46,782 nt of DNA from Candidatus Paraburkholderia calva (GTDB taxonomy: Bacteria; Pseudomonadota; Gammaproteobacteria; Burkholderiales; Burkholderiaceae): NCBI GenBank assembly GCA_001184395.1, contig LFLF01000011.1, positions 1 through 46,782 of the forward strand. The letters are read 5' to 3'. Positions 28,693 through 37,477 of this stretch are shown here, piece after piece (the stretch's first letter is position 1; each line of letters opens with the position of its first letter). Made by a program: the position numbers and the translations under genes. Under the pieces are notes generated by a model. That model was not told the DNA's origin. It did no database searches and saw only the letters and a list, made by a program, of their open reading frames with translations.

Positions 28693-29000
28693 TCACCCTG
28701 GACTGCGGCGTTCGTCGTCTATAAGGAAGAAGCTTCGGTCCTTGCCCTCGATCCACGCGGGCGGGTGGCCGCGACTGCTCCACTCGCGGCCGGTATCTGG
28801 ATCGCGGTACAGCATCTTGACGGGCTTAGTGTGATACGAGCCGCGCCTGTACGGTCCCACTTCATTCGCCTCGATGCCCCAGGCCGCCGTTCACGTAGGT
28901 CGCGAAGCACGGCGCAGCGTTCCTGCTTCCACGCTGCTTCGATCTTGACATCCAATTCGGCCAGCTCGGCAGCCAGCTGCCGGTAGGTCTTTTCAGTCAT
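28693..29000 (-). pseudogene. H-NS-family DNA-binding protein, one frameshift
   Basis: ATG 29000 gives the N-terminal coiled-coil part MTEKTYRQLAAELAELDVKI followed by EAAWKQERCAVLRDL. A frameshift near 28895 separates it from WGIEANEVGPYRRG, YRDPDTGREWSSRGHPPAWI and GKDRSFFLIDDERR to the stop at 28693. The RDPDTGREWSSRGHPPAWI segment is the C-terminal DNA-binding motif (W-G-x-G-R-x-P-like) of the H-NS histone family. Such proteins silence AT-rich acquired DNA and are frequent on conjugative plasmids. The full product would be about 102 residues. Confidence 0.8.
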
Positions 29001-29097
29001 GCGCCTGTCTTCCTCTTGAAAAGGACCGCCCCGAACTGGTAGCGGTCAATACACATGCGACTCGCGAGCGAGCCGCACCGTTACTGAGGTAACGCGA

Positions 29098-29358
29098 TTA
29101 CGCCGCTCCCTTCGGTTGCGTGGTCTTACACGTCTGAAAAGCCTTGTCACGTTTCATGTGCTGGATAAGAACCTGCTCGATGATGAAGTCGAGCGAAATT
29201 TCCGTGCCGTTCATTTCCTGATGGGCGCGCTGGTACGCCAGAAGATCTGCATGCACCTCCTGCGACAGATTCACCGGCAGCTTGGTCTTTTCCGGTTCGC
29301 GCTTCACGATCAGAAACAGCAGGCGTTCGGATGGTTTGCAGGTGGATTTTTGCGTCAT
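29098..29358 (-). CDS. DUF2274-like small protein
   Basis: An 86-residue protein, MTQKSTCKPSERLLFLIVKR, with the core KTKLPVNLSQEVHADLLAYQ, LDFIIEQVLIQHMKRDKAF. This resembles DUF2274 proteins, which occur with conjugative transfer clusters, and suggests a ribbon-helix-helix-like helix arrangement for binding nucleic acid or a partner. No DNA-binding role has been established from the sequence. It is intact and lies just downstream of the secretion genes on the same strand. Confidence 0.6.
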   Translation of the reverse strand: MTQKSTCKPSERLLFLIVKREPEKTKLPVNLSQEVHADLLAYQRAHQEMNGTEISLDFIIEQVLIQHMKRDKAFQTCKTTQPKGAA

Positions 29359-29372
29359 AGTTGATTAAGCCC

Positions 29373-29855
29373 TCAGTGTTTGCGACGAATCGCCTTGATG
29401 ACAGTCAGCGGCCAAAGCCACGCGTAATAGAGCCGCACGTTGGTACGGCTGCTCCAGGTCAACCCTGCAAACAGCCCGGCGGGCACTGCCTTGAAAAATG
29501 AACACGCGATCAGGCCGACCAACACGTAGGCGGCAAACAAAAGGACCGCGTTATTGGTGAATTGAAAACCGATCCAGGGCGTGAGGTACGTCACGAGGCA
29601 GATGAAAGCGACGAGGATGCCTAAGTTTGTGACGCGCACACGCAGGGCCTGCTGCGGCGTCGTATTGAGATTGCACTGAAACAGTGCCCTCTCCGTTTGC
29701 TCCTGCGCAACACGCTCGATATGGGCGTGAAGAGACTCGCCGTTTCGGCGACCCCACAGATACGGTGCCAGCTTTCGAAATACGAAAGTGGCGGCGATCG
29801 CTGCCGCGACAGTCCAGAAAATGTTAATGAATAGAGTGTTGGTCATCGTATGCAT
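29373..29855 (-). CDS. Inner membrane protein in the type IV secretion cluster, unknown
   Basis: A 160-residue protein with four likely membrane helices: ILFINIFWTVAAAIAATFVF-like start (about 8-24), VTNLGILVAFICLVTYL (about 74-92), AVLLFAAYVLVGLIAC (about 103-118) and LYYAWLWPLTVIKAI at the end. Between helices 1 and 2 is a cytoplasmic segment, GESLHAHIERVAQEQTERAL. The ATG at 29855 is 5 bases after GGAGA; the second ATG (29846) is an alternative. It lies between virB11 and the DUF2274 gene. It is intact, and I do not recognise a named family. Confidence 0.7.
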   Translation of the reverse strand: MHTMTNTLFINIFWTVAAAIAATFVFRKLAPYLWGRRNGESLHAHIERVAQEQTERALFQCNLNTTPQQALRVRVTNLGILVAFICLVTYLTPWIGFQFTNNAVLLFAAYVLVGLIACSFFKAVPAGLFAGLTWSSRTNVRLYYAWLWPLTVIKAIRRKH

Positions 29856-29865
29856 GGCGTCTCCG

Positions 29866-30887
29866 TTATTGCGCGGCGTGTTGCTTCTTGAAAAGCGGGT
29901 CGTACAGCAGCTCTACGATGTCCCAATCCTTTATGTATATAATCACGTCGAGCGTGGCGTGAAGCGTGCGCAGGATTATGTCGTAATCGGGCATGCGGCC
30001 GACTTCGGACGGTTTGATAAGATCGGCAATACGGGTCGGCGTCTCGGCGACGCTATTGGAGTGAGCGGAAAAGATGCTGCCGGGGTGTCCGGTGTTTGCG
30101 CTCTTGATGTAGTCCTATGCGGCATCGTCACGCAGCTCGGTCAGGAAAATCCGATCGGGCGAAAGGCGCATGCAGGTTCTGAGGCACTCACGTGCCGATA
30201 GCCGGCCTTCCTGTTCGCCGCATCATATACGAGGTAGCCGATTTCGTCGTGATCGTCGGACCCAACTTCGTGCGTGTCCTCAAGGATCATCACACGCTCG
30301 GTGCGGGGCACGTATTTCAGCAGCGTGCATGTGAACGTGGATTTGCCGGAACCGGTCGCGCCGGCCACGGCGATATTCAGCTTGCCGGTCACGGCGCGCT
30401 TGAGGAACGCCACGTAGTCGCCCCTGTCACGTAGCGCAACCATTTCCTCTTCGAAGGGCGTCAGTTTGTGAGAGTCGGCATATGTACGAATCAGCAACTT
30501 CTTGAAGCGCCCTTCCGCATCCAGTTCTTCCAGTGATTTGTCCACGGCCAGGTGCTTGCGGATCGCGATCAGCACCGTACCCTCAAGCACTGCCCGCGGC
30601 CAGCAGATCACGCCGCGCGATCCATCCGGCAGCATCACATCATTGACCGGCTGACGTGGCAGGCCATTGGCACTCAACAGCGTATTGGTGAGCTTTTCAA
30701 GATAGGTGCGCGTGACGAACGGCTCGTCCACAAGCACACGGCCCTTGGTGGTCGCGCACACGAGTTGTCCAAAGCGGTTCACGCGCAGCTCGAACACGTT
30801 GGGATCGTTCAGATATTCGTTGAGCGGTGCAAGCGTCGATAGCAGGGACCGGTTATCGAAATACTTCAGATTGGCGAGTGCATTCAT
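29866..30887 (-). pseudogene. virB11: VirB11-type secretion ATPase, decayed
   Basis: The hexameric traffic ATPase energises pilus formation and substrate transfer. It begins [20 protein letters not shown]. The N-terminal domain (DPNVFELRVNRFGQLVC) is followed by Walker A (AVAGATGSGKSTFTCTLL, near 30340) and the Asp box MILEDTHEV. A frameshift near 30195 and a TAG at 30115-30117, where Trp or another residue of DDAAWDYIK is expected, inactivate it. The C-terminal part is otherwise complete (GHPGSIFSAHSNSVAETPTR to LYDPLFKKQHAAQ). Its ATG overlaps the virB10 stop (ATGA). Confidence 0.93.
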
Positions 30888-31510
30888 TGTTGGGGCTGGT
30901 CCATGGAGAGCGTGTACACGCCGCTGAAATCAAGATCACGGCGAACATAGATCATCACGTCATCGCCCTGCGTCGCGTAGAGCGTCGGCGGAATGTCGAT
31001 GGTCGCGCGAAGCGCCGCGGCCGCGAGCTGGTTCGACGTATTGGACGTGTTATCGAGATTGAGATACGTATTGCCACTGCCCGAATTGCCGTTCGCGTTG
31101 TTCGCGGCAACCTGTACGAGAGCCGACCAAAGTCGGAAAACACTGAAATGAACATTGCTCCGCCGAACCGCGTCCAGAAATGGGTGTCTACCTGGCCGGG
31201 AATGCCGGCGCTGCCCAGCGAATTCGTGCCGGGACGGGTGCGCTTGCCGCTACGGTGTCAGTCGGCGTGTGCGTGAAGCGTCGTTGCAGCAACGCGCCCT
31301 TGAATACCTGGTCGCGTTTCGACGCGGACTGCTCTGCGTCGAGATTCTTTGGGTGAAGTGCATGCCATACGAGAAAACCAATCAAGCCAAGGCCTAGCAG
31401 AATCATGATGCCGAGAAAGGCGACAAGGCCGGGACAGAACTCTTCGAGCCGGCCGCGAACGGTTGCCGGCCGTCCTGTACGGATTCAGGCACGTCGGTGC
31501 GGTCGGTCAT
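30884..31510 (-). pseudogene. virB10: VirB10-type core-complex protein, internally deleted
   Basis: VirB10 spans the inner and outer membranes in the secretion channel. The N-terminus MTDRTDVPESVQDGRQPF is followed, after a frameshift near 31405, by the inner-membrane helix ILLGLGLIGFLVWHALH and the periplasmic start SASKRDQVFKGALLQRRF. After about residue 110 the sequence jumps to the far C-terminus: [58 protein letters not shown]. Some 150-200 residues, including most of the beta-barrel domain, are missing compared with the usual 380 or more. Overlaps of 4 bases (ATGA) with virB9 and virB11 show the original operon. Confidence 0.9.
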
Positions 31511-32396
31511 TGCGTGTCTCCACTATCCTGTTTAAGCACTCGGGACACGTTCCGCCAAACCGTGCCGTTCGGGTTTGCTCCGAGCGCCAGATTGAAGTTC
31601 TGGTCGAGCACGCCAATTACCTTGTTGCTCGAGCGGATACGCCATTCCTTAGCGACCAGCTCAGCGACGATGATGTTGTGGTTCGGCCCTTCGATATGAA
31701 CGTTAGGAACGGTTTCCTTGCCGCTCGCGCTGATATAGGTGATGGTCGGCAGTTCGGCATTCGGCAGGAACTTGAATGACGTGAAGCGGAAGTTGTCCCA
31801 TACGTTGACGGGCACAATATCATTCATCGCCGGATCGTCGGAACATTAGTAACTCATGCACCAGTCCCTGATCGGATGCTCCGGCAAGGGCATCCTTGAT
31901 GCGTTGCTCGTTGCTCTTTGCAGCGGCCATCCTGCGATCGTCGTCCGGATACGTATGTTGAGGGCAACCGTCGCGGACTTCATAGCCCAAGGGTTCTTGA
32001 TGAAGCTGCCGGCAGTGTTGCCCAGGGTGCACCGTCGCCGGCGCGCGAGCCGATGAAATGCAACAGGATTTGATACATGTGCCGATCGGTAATCAGCGTC
32101 AGGTTGGTATCGCTGTTGGCCTGCGTCGGCCAGATGATGATGTGATTGCCGCTCTGTGAGAGCGTCCACGTGCTGGGGTCGCCAAACGCATGCGTGACGT
32201 ATCGTTCGCCGGGTGCGACGGTAATCGTGAGAGACAGGCCAATGACGCAATTGACCTCGACGGTATCGGCAGGGTTATAGACAACCGACTTGATTCGCCG
32301 GTCATAGGGCGAATCCTTCTTCGGGCCAATGACCCATGCCTGCTGCATGCCCGTGAAGGCGAGCACGGCAAGCAGCGGAATCATTGCAAGTCGCAT
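31507..32396 (-). pseudogene. virB9: VirB9-type core-complex protein, decayed
   Basis: A periplasmic outer-membrane-complex protein. ATG 32396 begins a signal peptide (MRLAMIPLLAVLAFTGMQQA). The N-terminal domain (RRIKSVVYNPADTVEVNCVI, PGERYVTHAFGDPSTW) fits VirB9. Frameshifts near 32030, 31930 and 31850 break the middle; the C-terminal domain VPVNVWDNFRFTSFKFLPN, ELVAKEWRIRSSNKVIGVLD is intact in the last frame to 31507. It starts 2 bases after the virB8 stop. Confidence 0.88.
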
Positions 32397-32398
32397 GG

Positions 32399-33121
32399 TC
32401 AATTCTCCCGTGCCTCGGAGTTCGGGTGGAAGGCCAGAACCTGAAGACCGAGCGGATTGATAAATCGCTGCTTCGCCGTCGTCGGCTTGCTCACGTACTT
32501 GTACGCGACCGTCGCAATCCAGTGTCTCGTCGGCTCCGGGCTTGGCCGACCGCGAAACTTCTTGGTCGTGGCTGTAGCGAACCGTTGCAATGCCGTGGTC
32601 GCGATCGACAATGACTGATGACACGTTCACGGTGGTCATTTCAGAGTCGCCGAGCTTCTTGTCCGGCGCGTCGGCACCGGACCACAATTTTTGGTAGCTG
32701 TCGGCAACCTCGCCGGTCGCAGTGAGGCTGATAAAGTCGTAATCGGCCTGGGCTGAGAAAAACTCGTAACCCTCGTGATGAATGACGAACTGACCGATCC
32801 AGTAGCTATCGAGCACATCGCCATACGAACTGGTCTGATTCAGCAGGAGCAAGACGTCTTGCACCGCGCCCGTCTGCGGGTTCGCGACAAGCAATGTTCC
32901 GGAACCGGCTGGCTGTATCGCCATACGACAAAACCCGCGAGAGCCATCCCGAACAGGCCAACTCTGATCACCCATCCGGCGACCTTCCATGCGCGCTGTC
33001 GGGAACCTAGGATTTCATCGAGCAGATCGACTTCTAGCCCCTGCCGCTCTTCCTTATACTTTTCGAGATCGTTCGCGGTGGTCGGCGTCGCGCCCGGTTT
33101 ATTAAAAGCTAACTTCATCAT
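32399..33121 (-). pseudogene. virB8: VirB8-type inner membrane protein, decayed
   Basis: VirB8 is a bitopic assembly factor. MMKLAFNKPGATPTTAND is followed by a membrane helix (VAGWVIRVGLFGMALAGFVV). A frameshift near 32905 leads to LVANPQTGAVQDVLLLLNQT and the periplasmic NTF2-like domain (SYGDVLDSYWIGQFVIHHEG, DSYQKLWSGADAPDKK). A second shift near 32530 precedes DWIATVAYKYVSKPTTAKQR and QVLAFHPNSEAREN. Its ATG overlaps the stop of virB7. Confidence 0.9.
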
Positions 33122-33309
33122 TGCGTGGTTCCTCCTGCGGTGTTCGTCGTAAGCGATTGCGGCGCAACACGGCCCTGCACTTCTTCGGGTACGGTTTTAT
33201 TGACGGGAACTAGCTCGGTCATGTCAGGTTCGGTCGGAGGCGTTACGTGCGCGCATCCTGCCAGCGCAATCAAAGTCAACAGGGCGATAACGATGCGACG
33301 TGTGTTCAT
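33118..33309 (-). CDS. virB7: VirB7-type lipoprotein, intact
   Basis: A 63-residue lipoprotein. The start at 33309 gives the signal MNTRRIVIALLTLIALAGC with lipobox LAGC, which anchors it in the outer membrane with VirB9. An upstream in-frame ATG at 33333 is less likely. GGGAGGAACC supplies the ribosome site. The mature part is a short, proline-containing segment (PEEVQGRVAPQSL). Assignment rests on size, lipobox and position between virB6 and virB8. Confidence 0.75.
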   Translation of the reverse strand: MNTRRIVIALLTLIALAGCAHVTPPTEPDMTELVPVNKTVPEEVQGRVAPQSLTTNTAGGTTQ

Positions 33310-33329
33310 GGGTTCCTCCCTGTGATTGC

Positions 33330-34436
33330 TCATGGATTGCTTTGCGCGGCTTGCGAGCCGCGTGCAGAGGCATTACTTGATGTACTGGAACCGCTCGATG
33401 ATGAAGAGCTTCTGCCGCCGCTCGTGGACGACGAACTACCGCCTTGCGAGCCTCGGGCATAGGAGTACCCACTGCCGCCGCTAGAGCTGTTGGCCGGTCC
33501 ACTACCGCTACCGGAGCAGCTATTGCCGGCCGAATTGCTACCGCCACCACTGTCACCACCGCCACCGCTTAGGCCGGGCTTGGGTTGCGGAAGATGCTGG
33601 GCGAGTTTTGTGCTGACGTCACCCGTCCATCGCGCGGCAAGGTCCGGCAGGGACTTTAAGAGGACAACCGCCATCACAGTGATGATGCCGGCCGTTACGA
33701 TTGAGCTGATTACCGCTTGATCCGCATTGGGCTTCGATGCAGCAGCTACTGCCAAGTCGTAAAAATGCATGAATACGCCAAAGCTCATCGCAGTCGTGGC
33801 GATGAGCTCGATGTAGTTAAAGACCGAGCCAAGCCAATTCCCGAAAAACTTACCAAGGGCGGGACAATCAAGAACAAAATGAAGACCGGCCCCAAACAGA
33901 GCGTCACGGCGAGGAGGAATTTCGCGAGCAGAATTGATATAGCCCCAATGCCGCAAATCAACAACGTTGACATAACAAGAAAAGTGCAAGGATAAAAAAC
34001 CGATTCCAGTACTGCTCATAATGCTGGAATTAGCGAACATGGTTCTCGTGACGGTCAGACTGTGATCGATAGCACCATCGATCATGCTCGCGATAGCGCT
34101 ATCGTTACTGCCTGTACTGCCCTTGAGCAAGAGGACGGATGCCAATTCGTTTGGCAGGTTTATGGCGGCATTTGCCAGGCTCGTTGCGTACAAGCCGCCG
34201 GCACCGGCAATAGCTACTATGGCAAAGTACTTGACGAACTTTTCTACAAGATGCGACAGTGGCTCGCCGCTTGGTCGCAACAGCGTAGCGAGGACGTCAA
34301 TGGTGAGCTGGATCGTCAGCCCGAGCGCCGCAATTGGCGCGGCCCATCCGATTATCCGACTCATGTTCTCAGAAACGATTTGCGTCGTAACTTGATCCAT
34401 GTAGTTGAATATCTGCGTTATGCCGTCATAAGCCAT
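33330..34436 (-). CDS. virB6: VirB6-type polytopic membrane protein with a scrambled helix
   Basis: VirB6 forms part of the inner-membrane channel. The 368-residue frame is open, starts MAYDGITQIFNYMDQVTTQI, and has helices such as IIGWAAPIAALGLTIQLTID and SIVTAGIITVMAVVLLK, then a Gly/Ser-rich C-terminal tail of about 85 residues. Between about 33965 and 33850 the frame reads a polar, non-family segment (YINSAREIPPRRDALFGAG), while the next frame reads the family helix GIGAISILLAKFLLAV and LGPVFILFLIVPPL. Two compensating indels therefore hide a destroyed helix inside an apparently intact gene. Function is doubtful. Confidence 0.85.
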   Translation of the reverse strand: MAYDGITQIFNYMDQVTTQIVSENMSRIIGWAAPIAALGLTIQLTIDVLATLLRPSGEPLSHLVEKFVKYFAIVAIAGAGGLYATSLANAAINLPNELASVLLLKGSTGSNDSAIASMIDGAIDHSLTVTRTMFANSSIMSSTGIGFLSLHFSCYVNVVDLRHWGYINSAREIPPRRDALFGAGLHFVLDCPALGKFFGNWLGSVFNYIELIATTAMSFGVFMHFYDLAVAAASKPNADQAVISSIVTAGIITVMAVVLLKSLPDLAARWTGDVSTKLAQHLPQPKPGLSGGGGDSGGGSNSAGNSCSGSGSGPANSSSGGSGYSYARGSQGGSSSSTSGGRSSSSSSGSSTSSNASARGSQAAQSNP

Positions 34437-34487
34437 AGCCTTTCCCCAAGTATTGTTGCGCTCGCGCTTACTGCGTTTTCGCTGCTT

Positions 34488-34706
34488 TCAAAGCCCTTCC
34501 TTTCCGTAAAACGCGACGAGACTGTTTGCATCCTTCGCATTGATGCAATCCGATCCCTGACGTAGATATTGCACGGGGTCGTTCTCGCATTCTTTGAATC
34601 TCGCCGATCGCTCTGCATCATGTTCGATGTACCAATCTCTCGTGTGGTAATCCTTTCCACAGGCTGCGAGCAAAAGCGTTGCTGCAATGCAAAGGTATGT
34701 CTTCAT
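34488..34706 (-). CDS. eexN: EexN-like entry exclusion lipoprotein, intact
   Basis: A 72-residue lipoprotein: signal MKTYLCIAATLLLAAC with lipobox LLAAC, then DYHTRDWYIEHDAERSARFK, ECENDP, CINAKDANSL. The DAERSARFKECENDP / CINA pattern is that of EexN/TrbK-like proteins that block uptake of the same plasmid. It lies between virB5 and virB6, a usual place. It is intact although the transfer apparatus is broken. Confidence 0.75.
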   Translation of the reverse strand: MKTYLCIAATLLLAACGKDYHTRDWYIEHDAERSARFKECENDPVQYLRQGSDCINAKDANSLVAFYGKEGL

Positions 34707-34721
34707 AGTCAGCTCCTTAGT

Positions 34722-35091
34722 TACTGATCAGATCGGGTGCTTGATTGGATTCGGTGGGGTCACCGATGAGGTACCGCCTTTGCGCTACGTCTCTTTGCTG
34801 TTCCAACGATTGCTGCTGCTCCTGTTGCCCCATCGCCATGAGACGCAACTTCGTTTGTTTGCCCTGGATGCTCCCTTGCGCGGTCTGGATGCGTGCCTGC
34901 AAGTCGTCGATCTGCTTTTGAGTGGTGGCCTGACCGATCTGCTGCGTAAGCGTCTGCATGTCGTTCAGTTCTTGCATCTGGTTGTTGTATGCCTGCTCGG
35001 TCATCGCACGGTCATATGCTCCCTTTGCGTGGAGTTGCTGGTCGATAAAAGTCCGTGCATCGCTGCGACCCATGCCGCGAATCTGGCTGTT
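34722..35091 (-). pseudogene. virB5: VirB5-type minor pilin, N-terminus lost at the element boundary
   Basis: The frame reads FNSQIRGMGRSDARTFIDQQ, a long coiled-coil-like helical part (QAYNNQMQELNDMQTLTQQI, QKQIDDLQARIQTAQGSIQG) and ends APDLISN at 34722. The helical, Gln-rich C-terminal half of VirB5/TraC proteins is clear. The signal peptide and N-terminal half are missing because phospholipase C sequence begins at about 35091. A residual ATG at 35073 could make a 117-residue cytoplasmic fragment, but not a working pilin. Confidence 0.8.
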
Positions 35092-35640
35092 AAATTGCGA
35101 CGGTTGCGTTCAACTTCGTCAACACGGGCGATCTGGGCGCGGTGTTCCTGCTGTACAGCTCGGGCAACACGGTGCGCCGAACACCTACACGGTCGAAGCA
35201 AAGAAGCGTCTGCGCGATCAGATCTCGACGAAGGCCGACGACACGTTCGACTTCGTCGTGCACGGACCGAACGGCTTCGTGCGCCGCGTGGCGGGCAAGG
35301 CGACACCGCGTTTGTCCTGGAACGGTCAGCAGGCGCTGCCCGAAGTCGCGGAAGGTTATGACGTCGCCAACGGCAACCTCAACTGCGTCTGGAAAACAAC
35401 GGCACGGCCGCATGCGTGTTCAGCATCGTCAATGCGTACCAGCCGTCGAAGATCATCACCAAGCGCGTCGCCGGCGGCGATACGGCACAGGTCTATCTGG
35501 ACCTGCGCGACTCGCACGGCTGGTACGACGTCGAAGTGAAGGTGAGCACGGACAGCGCGTTCTCGCACCGCCTGGCCGGCCGCGTCGAAACGGGCCGCGA
35601 CGGCATGAGCGATCCGGCGTTCGTGGTGTGCTCGGAGTAA
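35092..35640 (+). pseudogene. Phosphocholine-specific phospholipase C, 3' fragment
   Basis: The 5' part of the gene is gone. The remaining frame reads ATVAFNFVNTGDLGAVFLLY, then after a frameshift near 35172 TYTVEAKKRLRDQISTKADD, DFVVHGPNGFVRRVAGKAT, and after another near 35390 NGTAACVFSIVNAYQPSKII, LDLRDSHGWYDVEVKVSTDS, FAVVCSE-type end at 35640. This is the C-terminal beta-rich region of non-haemolytic and haemolytic phospholipase C of Burkholderia and Pseudomonas, without the catalytic domain. It marks the right boundary of the element. Confidence 0.88.
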
Positions 35641-35679
35641 CGCACAACACGCGCGTCTAGAGCTTGATTTGCAGCATCG

Positions 35680-35711
35680 AACGGCCCGCACGCGTGGGCC
35701 GTTCTTTTTTG
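35680..35711 (+). terminator. Rho-independent terminator after phospholipase C
   Basis: AACGGCCC (35680-35687) and GGGCCGTT (35696-35703) form an 8-bp stem followed by CTTTTTTG. Confidence 0.88.
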
Positions 35712-35837
35712 TTTTAGCCAACCCACACGTGCGGCAAGCAGGAGGATGGCCGTCGTCTGCGTCTGCCGCGTCGATTTGCTCTACGATGAGCGCTCCATTC
35801 GAATCCACTTCGAACCCATTTCGAGGAGACGACGCAC

Positions 35838-36249
35838 ATGACGGTCAAGTCACTCACACGCGGCATAGATCATGTCGGGCTCACGGTCCGCGACCTGAAT
35901 CAGACGGTCGATTTCTTCGTCAATTGCCTGGGCTGAAACAAGGTCGGCGAGAAGCCGGATTATCCGGCGGTGTTCGTATCGGACGGTCACTTGCTCGTGA
36001 CGCTGTAGCAACTGAAGGGAGAGCCACGCCGCCGAGTTCGACCAGCGCGCCAATGTCGGGCTACATCACCTGGCATTGCGCGTGGAAAGCGACGACACCG
36101 CGCTCGATAAGATGGCCGAGCGCATTTCGACATGGCCCGGCGCGAAGATCGAGTTCGCGCCCGAGTTGCCGGGCAACGGCCCGAAGAAACACATGATGGT
36201 CTTCGAGCCGGGCGGCATTCGTCTGGAGTTCGACTCTACGCCGAACTGA
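35838..36249 (+). pseudogene. VOC-family (glyoxalase/dioxygenase-like) protein, decayed
   Basis: ATG 35838 after GAGGAGAC gives MTVKSLTRGIDHVGLTVRDL, the first beta-alpha-beta module with a metal-ligand His. TGA at 35934 and TAG at 36006 interrupt the frame, and a frameshift near 36035 precedes VGLHHLALRVESDDTALDKM, WPGAKIEFAPELPGNGPKKH and MVFEPGGIRLEFDSTPN, with the second metal ligands (H and E). The full gene would encode about 136 residues. The substrate cannot be told. Confidence 0.85.
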
Positions 36250-36255
36250 GCGACG

Positions 36256-36513
36256 TCAAGAGGCGCCAGCCGCCTTTTCCTTGCACGTTTCGTTGAACAC
36301 GCGTTCCGTCGATGCCGGAAATTTGCCGAGTTTGCCATTTGGCCGGCGCGGACGCGCAACGAGTTCGCCGCCGCAATTCGGACACCCCCTTCAGCACGCG
36401 GTCGGTGCAGTCCCTGCAAAACGTGTATTCAAATGAACAGATGTAAGCCTCCTGTGAATCCGGAGGCAAATCTCTATCTCGCAGCATTCGCAGCTGGGGC
36501 GTAAGTCGAGCAT
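36256..36513 (-). pseudogene. DUF1272 zinc-binding-like protein, frameshifted
   Basis: ATG 36513 gives MLDLRPSCECCE, then after a frame change DLPPDSQEAYICSFEYTFCR, DCTDRVLKGV, and after another near 36380 PNCGGELVARPRRPNGKLGK to KEKAAGAS. The pattern C-x-CC ... C-x-F-x-C-x-FC-x-x-C ... CP-x-CGGEL is that of DUF1272, small cysteine-rich proteins that probably bind zinc. It ends convergent with the VOC gene, 6 bases away. Confidence 0.85.
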
Positions 36514-36574
36514 GGGCGTCTCCTATCGAGCGCTGCTGCGAACTGCCGCCGTTGCCGTTTTTGTCCAGACGCGG

Positions 36575-36828
36575 CTACATGCCGCCGGAGCCTTGCGTCG
36601 TGCCCATGCGGCCGCGCTCGTGCCGTTCGACGAGCTGCCGTGCGCTACCTGACCCATGCCCGCCGCCGCGCTCGCATCGGAACCGGAGCGGCCGGGACCG
36701 GAAGGATTGACCGTGGTCGGGCCGTGGCTCGCGCCGGGCGTGGTCTGCTCTCCGGCGCCTTCGGCAAACGCGCCGCCTGCAAGGCCCTGCATCGAAAGGC
36801 ACAATACAAGTTTGCCGATCGTCTTCAT
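36575..36828 (-). pseudogene. Small secreted Gly/Ser-rich protein, frameshifted
   Basis: The start at 36828 (GGAG 7 bases upstream) gives a signal peptide, MKTIGKLVLCLSMQGLAGGAFA, then a low-complexity mature part (GEQTTPGASHGPTTVNPSGP, GSDASAAAGMGQVAHGSSSN). A frameshift near 36620 separates the likely original end GTTQGSGGM at 36575. Small exported proteins of this type are common in Burkholderia; no function is known to me. Confidence 0.6.
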
Positions 36829-36903
36829 CTTCATCTCCGTAAGCATCGGGTCGATGTGAGACATTGCGCAAAACGTGTTCCGCGCAGACGTTCGCTTTTA
36901 CGC

Positions 36904-37477
36904 TCATGCCCGCTCGTCGGCGAAGAGACGCCGGTGCACGTGGCGCAAATGCGCGTGCGTCGCGCTTCAGCACCGCTTCGCCGATCTTTCTATGATCGGC
37001 GTTCACTATGATCGGCGTTCATCTCGAACGGAATGTCCGCGTCGGCGTAGAAGGTTTCGAGGTACGTGAACATCGGGCTGTAGCGCTTGTTCCAGAGCAC
37101 GGTCATGACTTCGGTGAGCACGGGATTGCCGGTCATGTCGCTCAGGTGCCGATGGAAGCGTTTGTCCGCTTCGAGAAATTCCGCGTTATGCACCGATTGC
37201 GTTTCCAGCTTGTCGATGAGACGCGTCAGCGCGCGCCGCGTCCGGTTCGAGCACGAATACGCCGGTGCCAGTGCGGATCTCGACACGCCCGCGATCTTCA
37301 GCGCGATCAGCGCCTCGCGACGAGCGGCCCACACCCAGTTATTTCGCCAGATCGCGCTCGGCGGGAAGCACCTGTCCGGGTGCGTAAGTGCCGTCTTCGA
37401 TCAGCGCGATCAGCAGGCTCGAAATCTTCTGATAGAGGCGGTCGGACTTCAGGCTCGGGGTCCATCGGCAGGTTCAT
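36904..37477 (-). pseudogene. GntR/FadR-family transcriptional regulator, decayed
   Basis: A repressor with an N-terminal winged helix and a C-terminal FCD effector domain. Pieces: SLKSDRLYQKISSLLIALIE, DGTYAPGQVLPAERDLAK, then TAA at 37339-37341 (a former Gln of AKQLGVSR), EALIALKIAGV, and after another frame change the FCD part NAEFLEADKRFHRHLSDMTG, NPVLTEVMTVLWNKRYSPMF. A 16-bp tandem duplication at 36990-37021 shifts the frame again before RKIGEAVLKRDARA and VHRRLFADERA. It is divergent from the sugar transporter operon that it probably controlled. Confidence 0.88.
36990..37021. repeat. Exact 16-bp tandem duplication in the regulator
   Basis: CTATGATCGGCGTTCA is present twice in direct succession (36990-37005, 37006-37021). 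Sixteen is not a multiple of three, so the duplication by itself inactivates the reading frame. Confidence 0.92.

Noticed and set aside
33850-33965. Programmed ribosomal frameshift in virB6
   Set aside because: Two compensating shifts would be needed, with no slippery heptamer or structure evident; neighbouring genes carry ordinary indels.
15485-35091. Prophage
   Set aside because: No capsid, tail, portal, terminase or lysis genes. The tyrosine recombinase and secretion genes fit a plasmid or integrative conjugative element.
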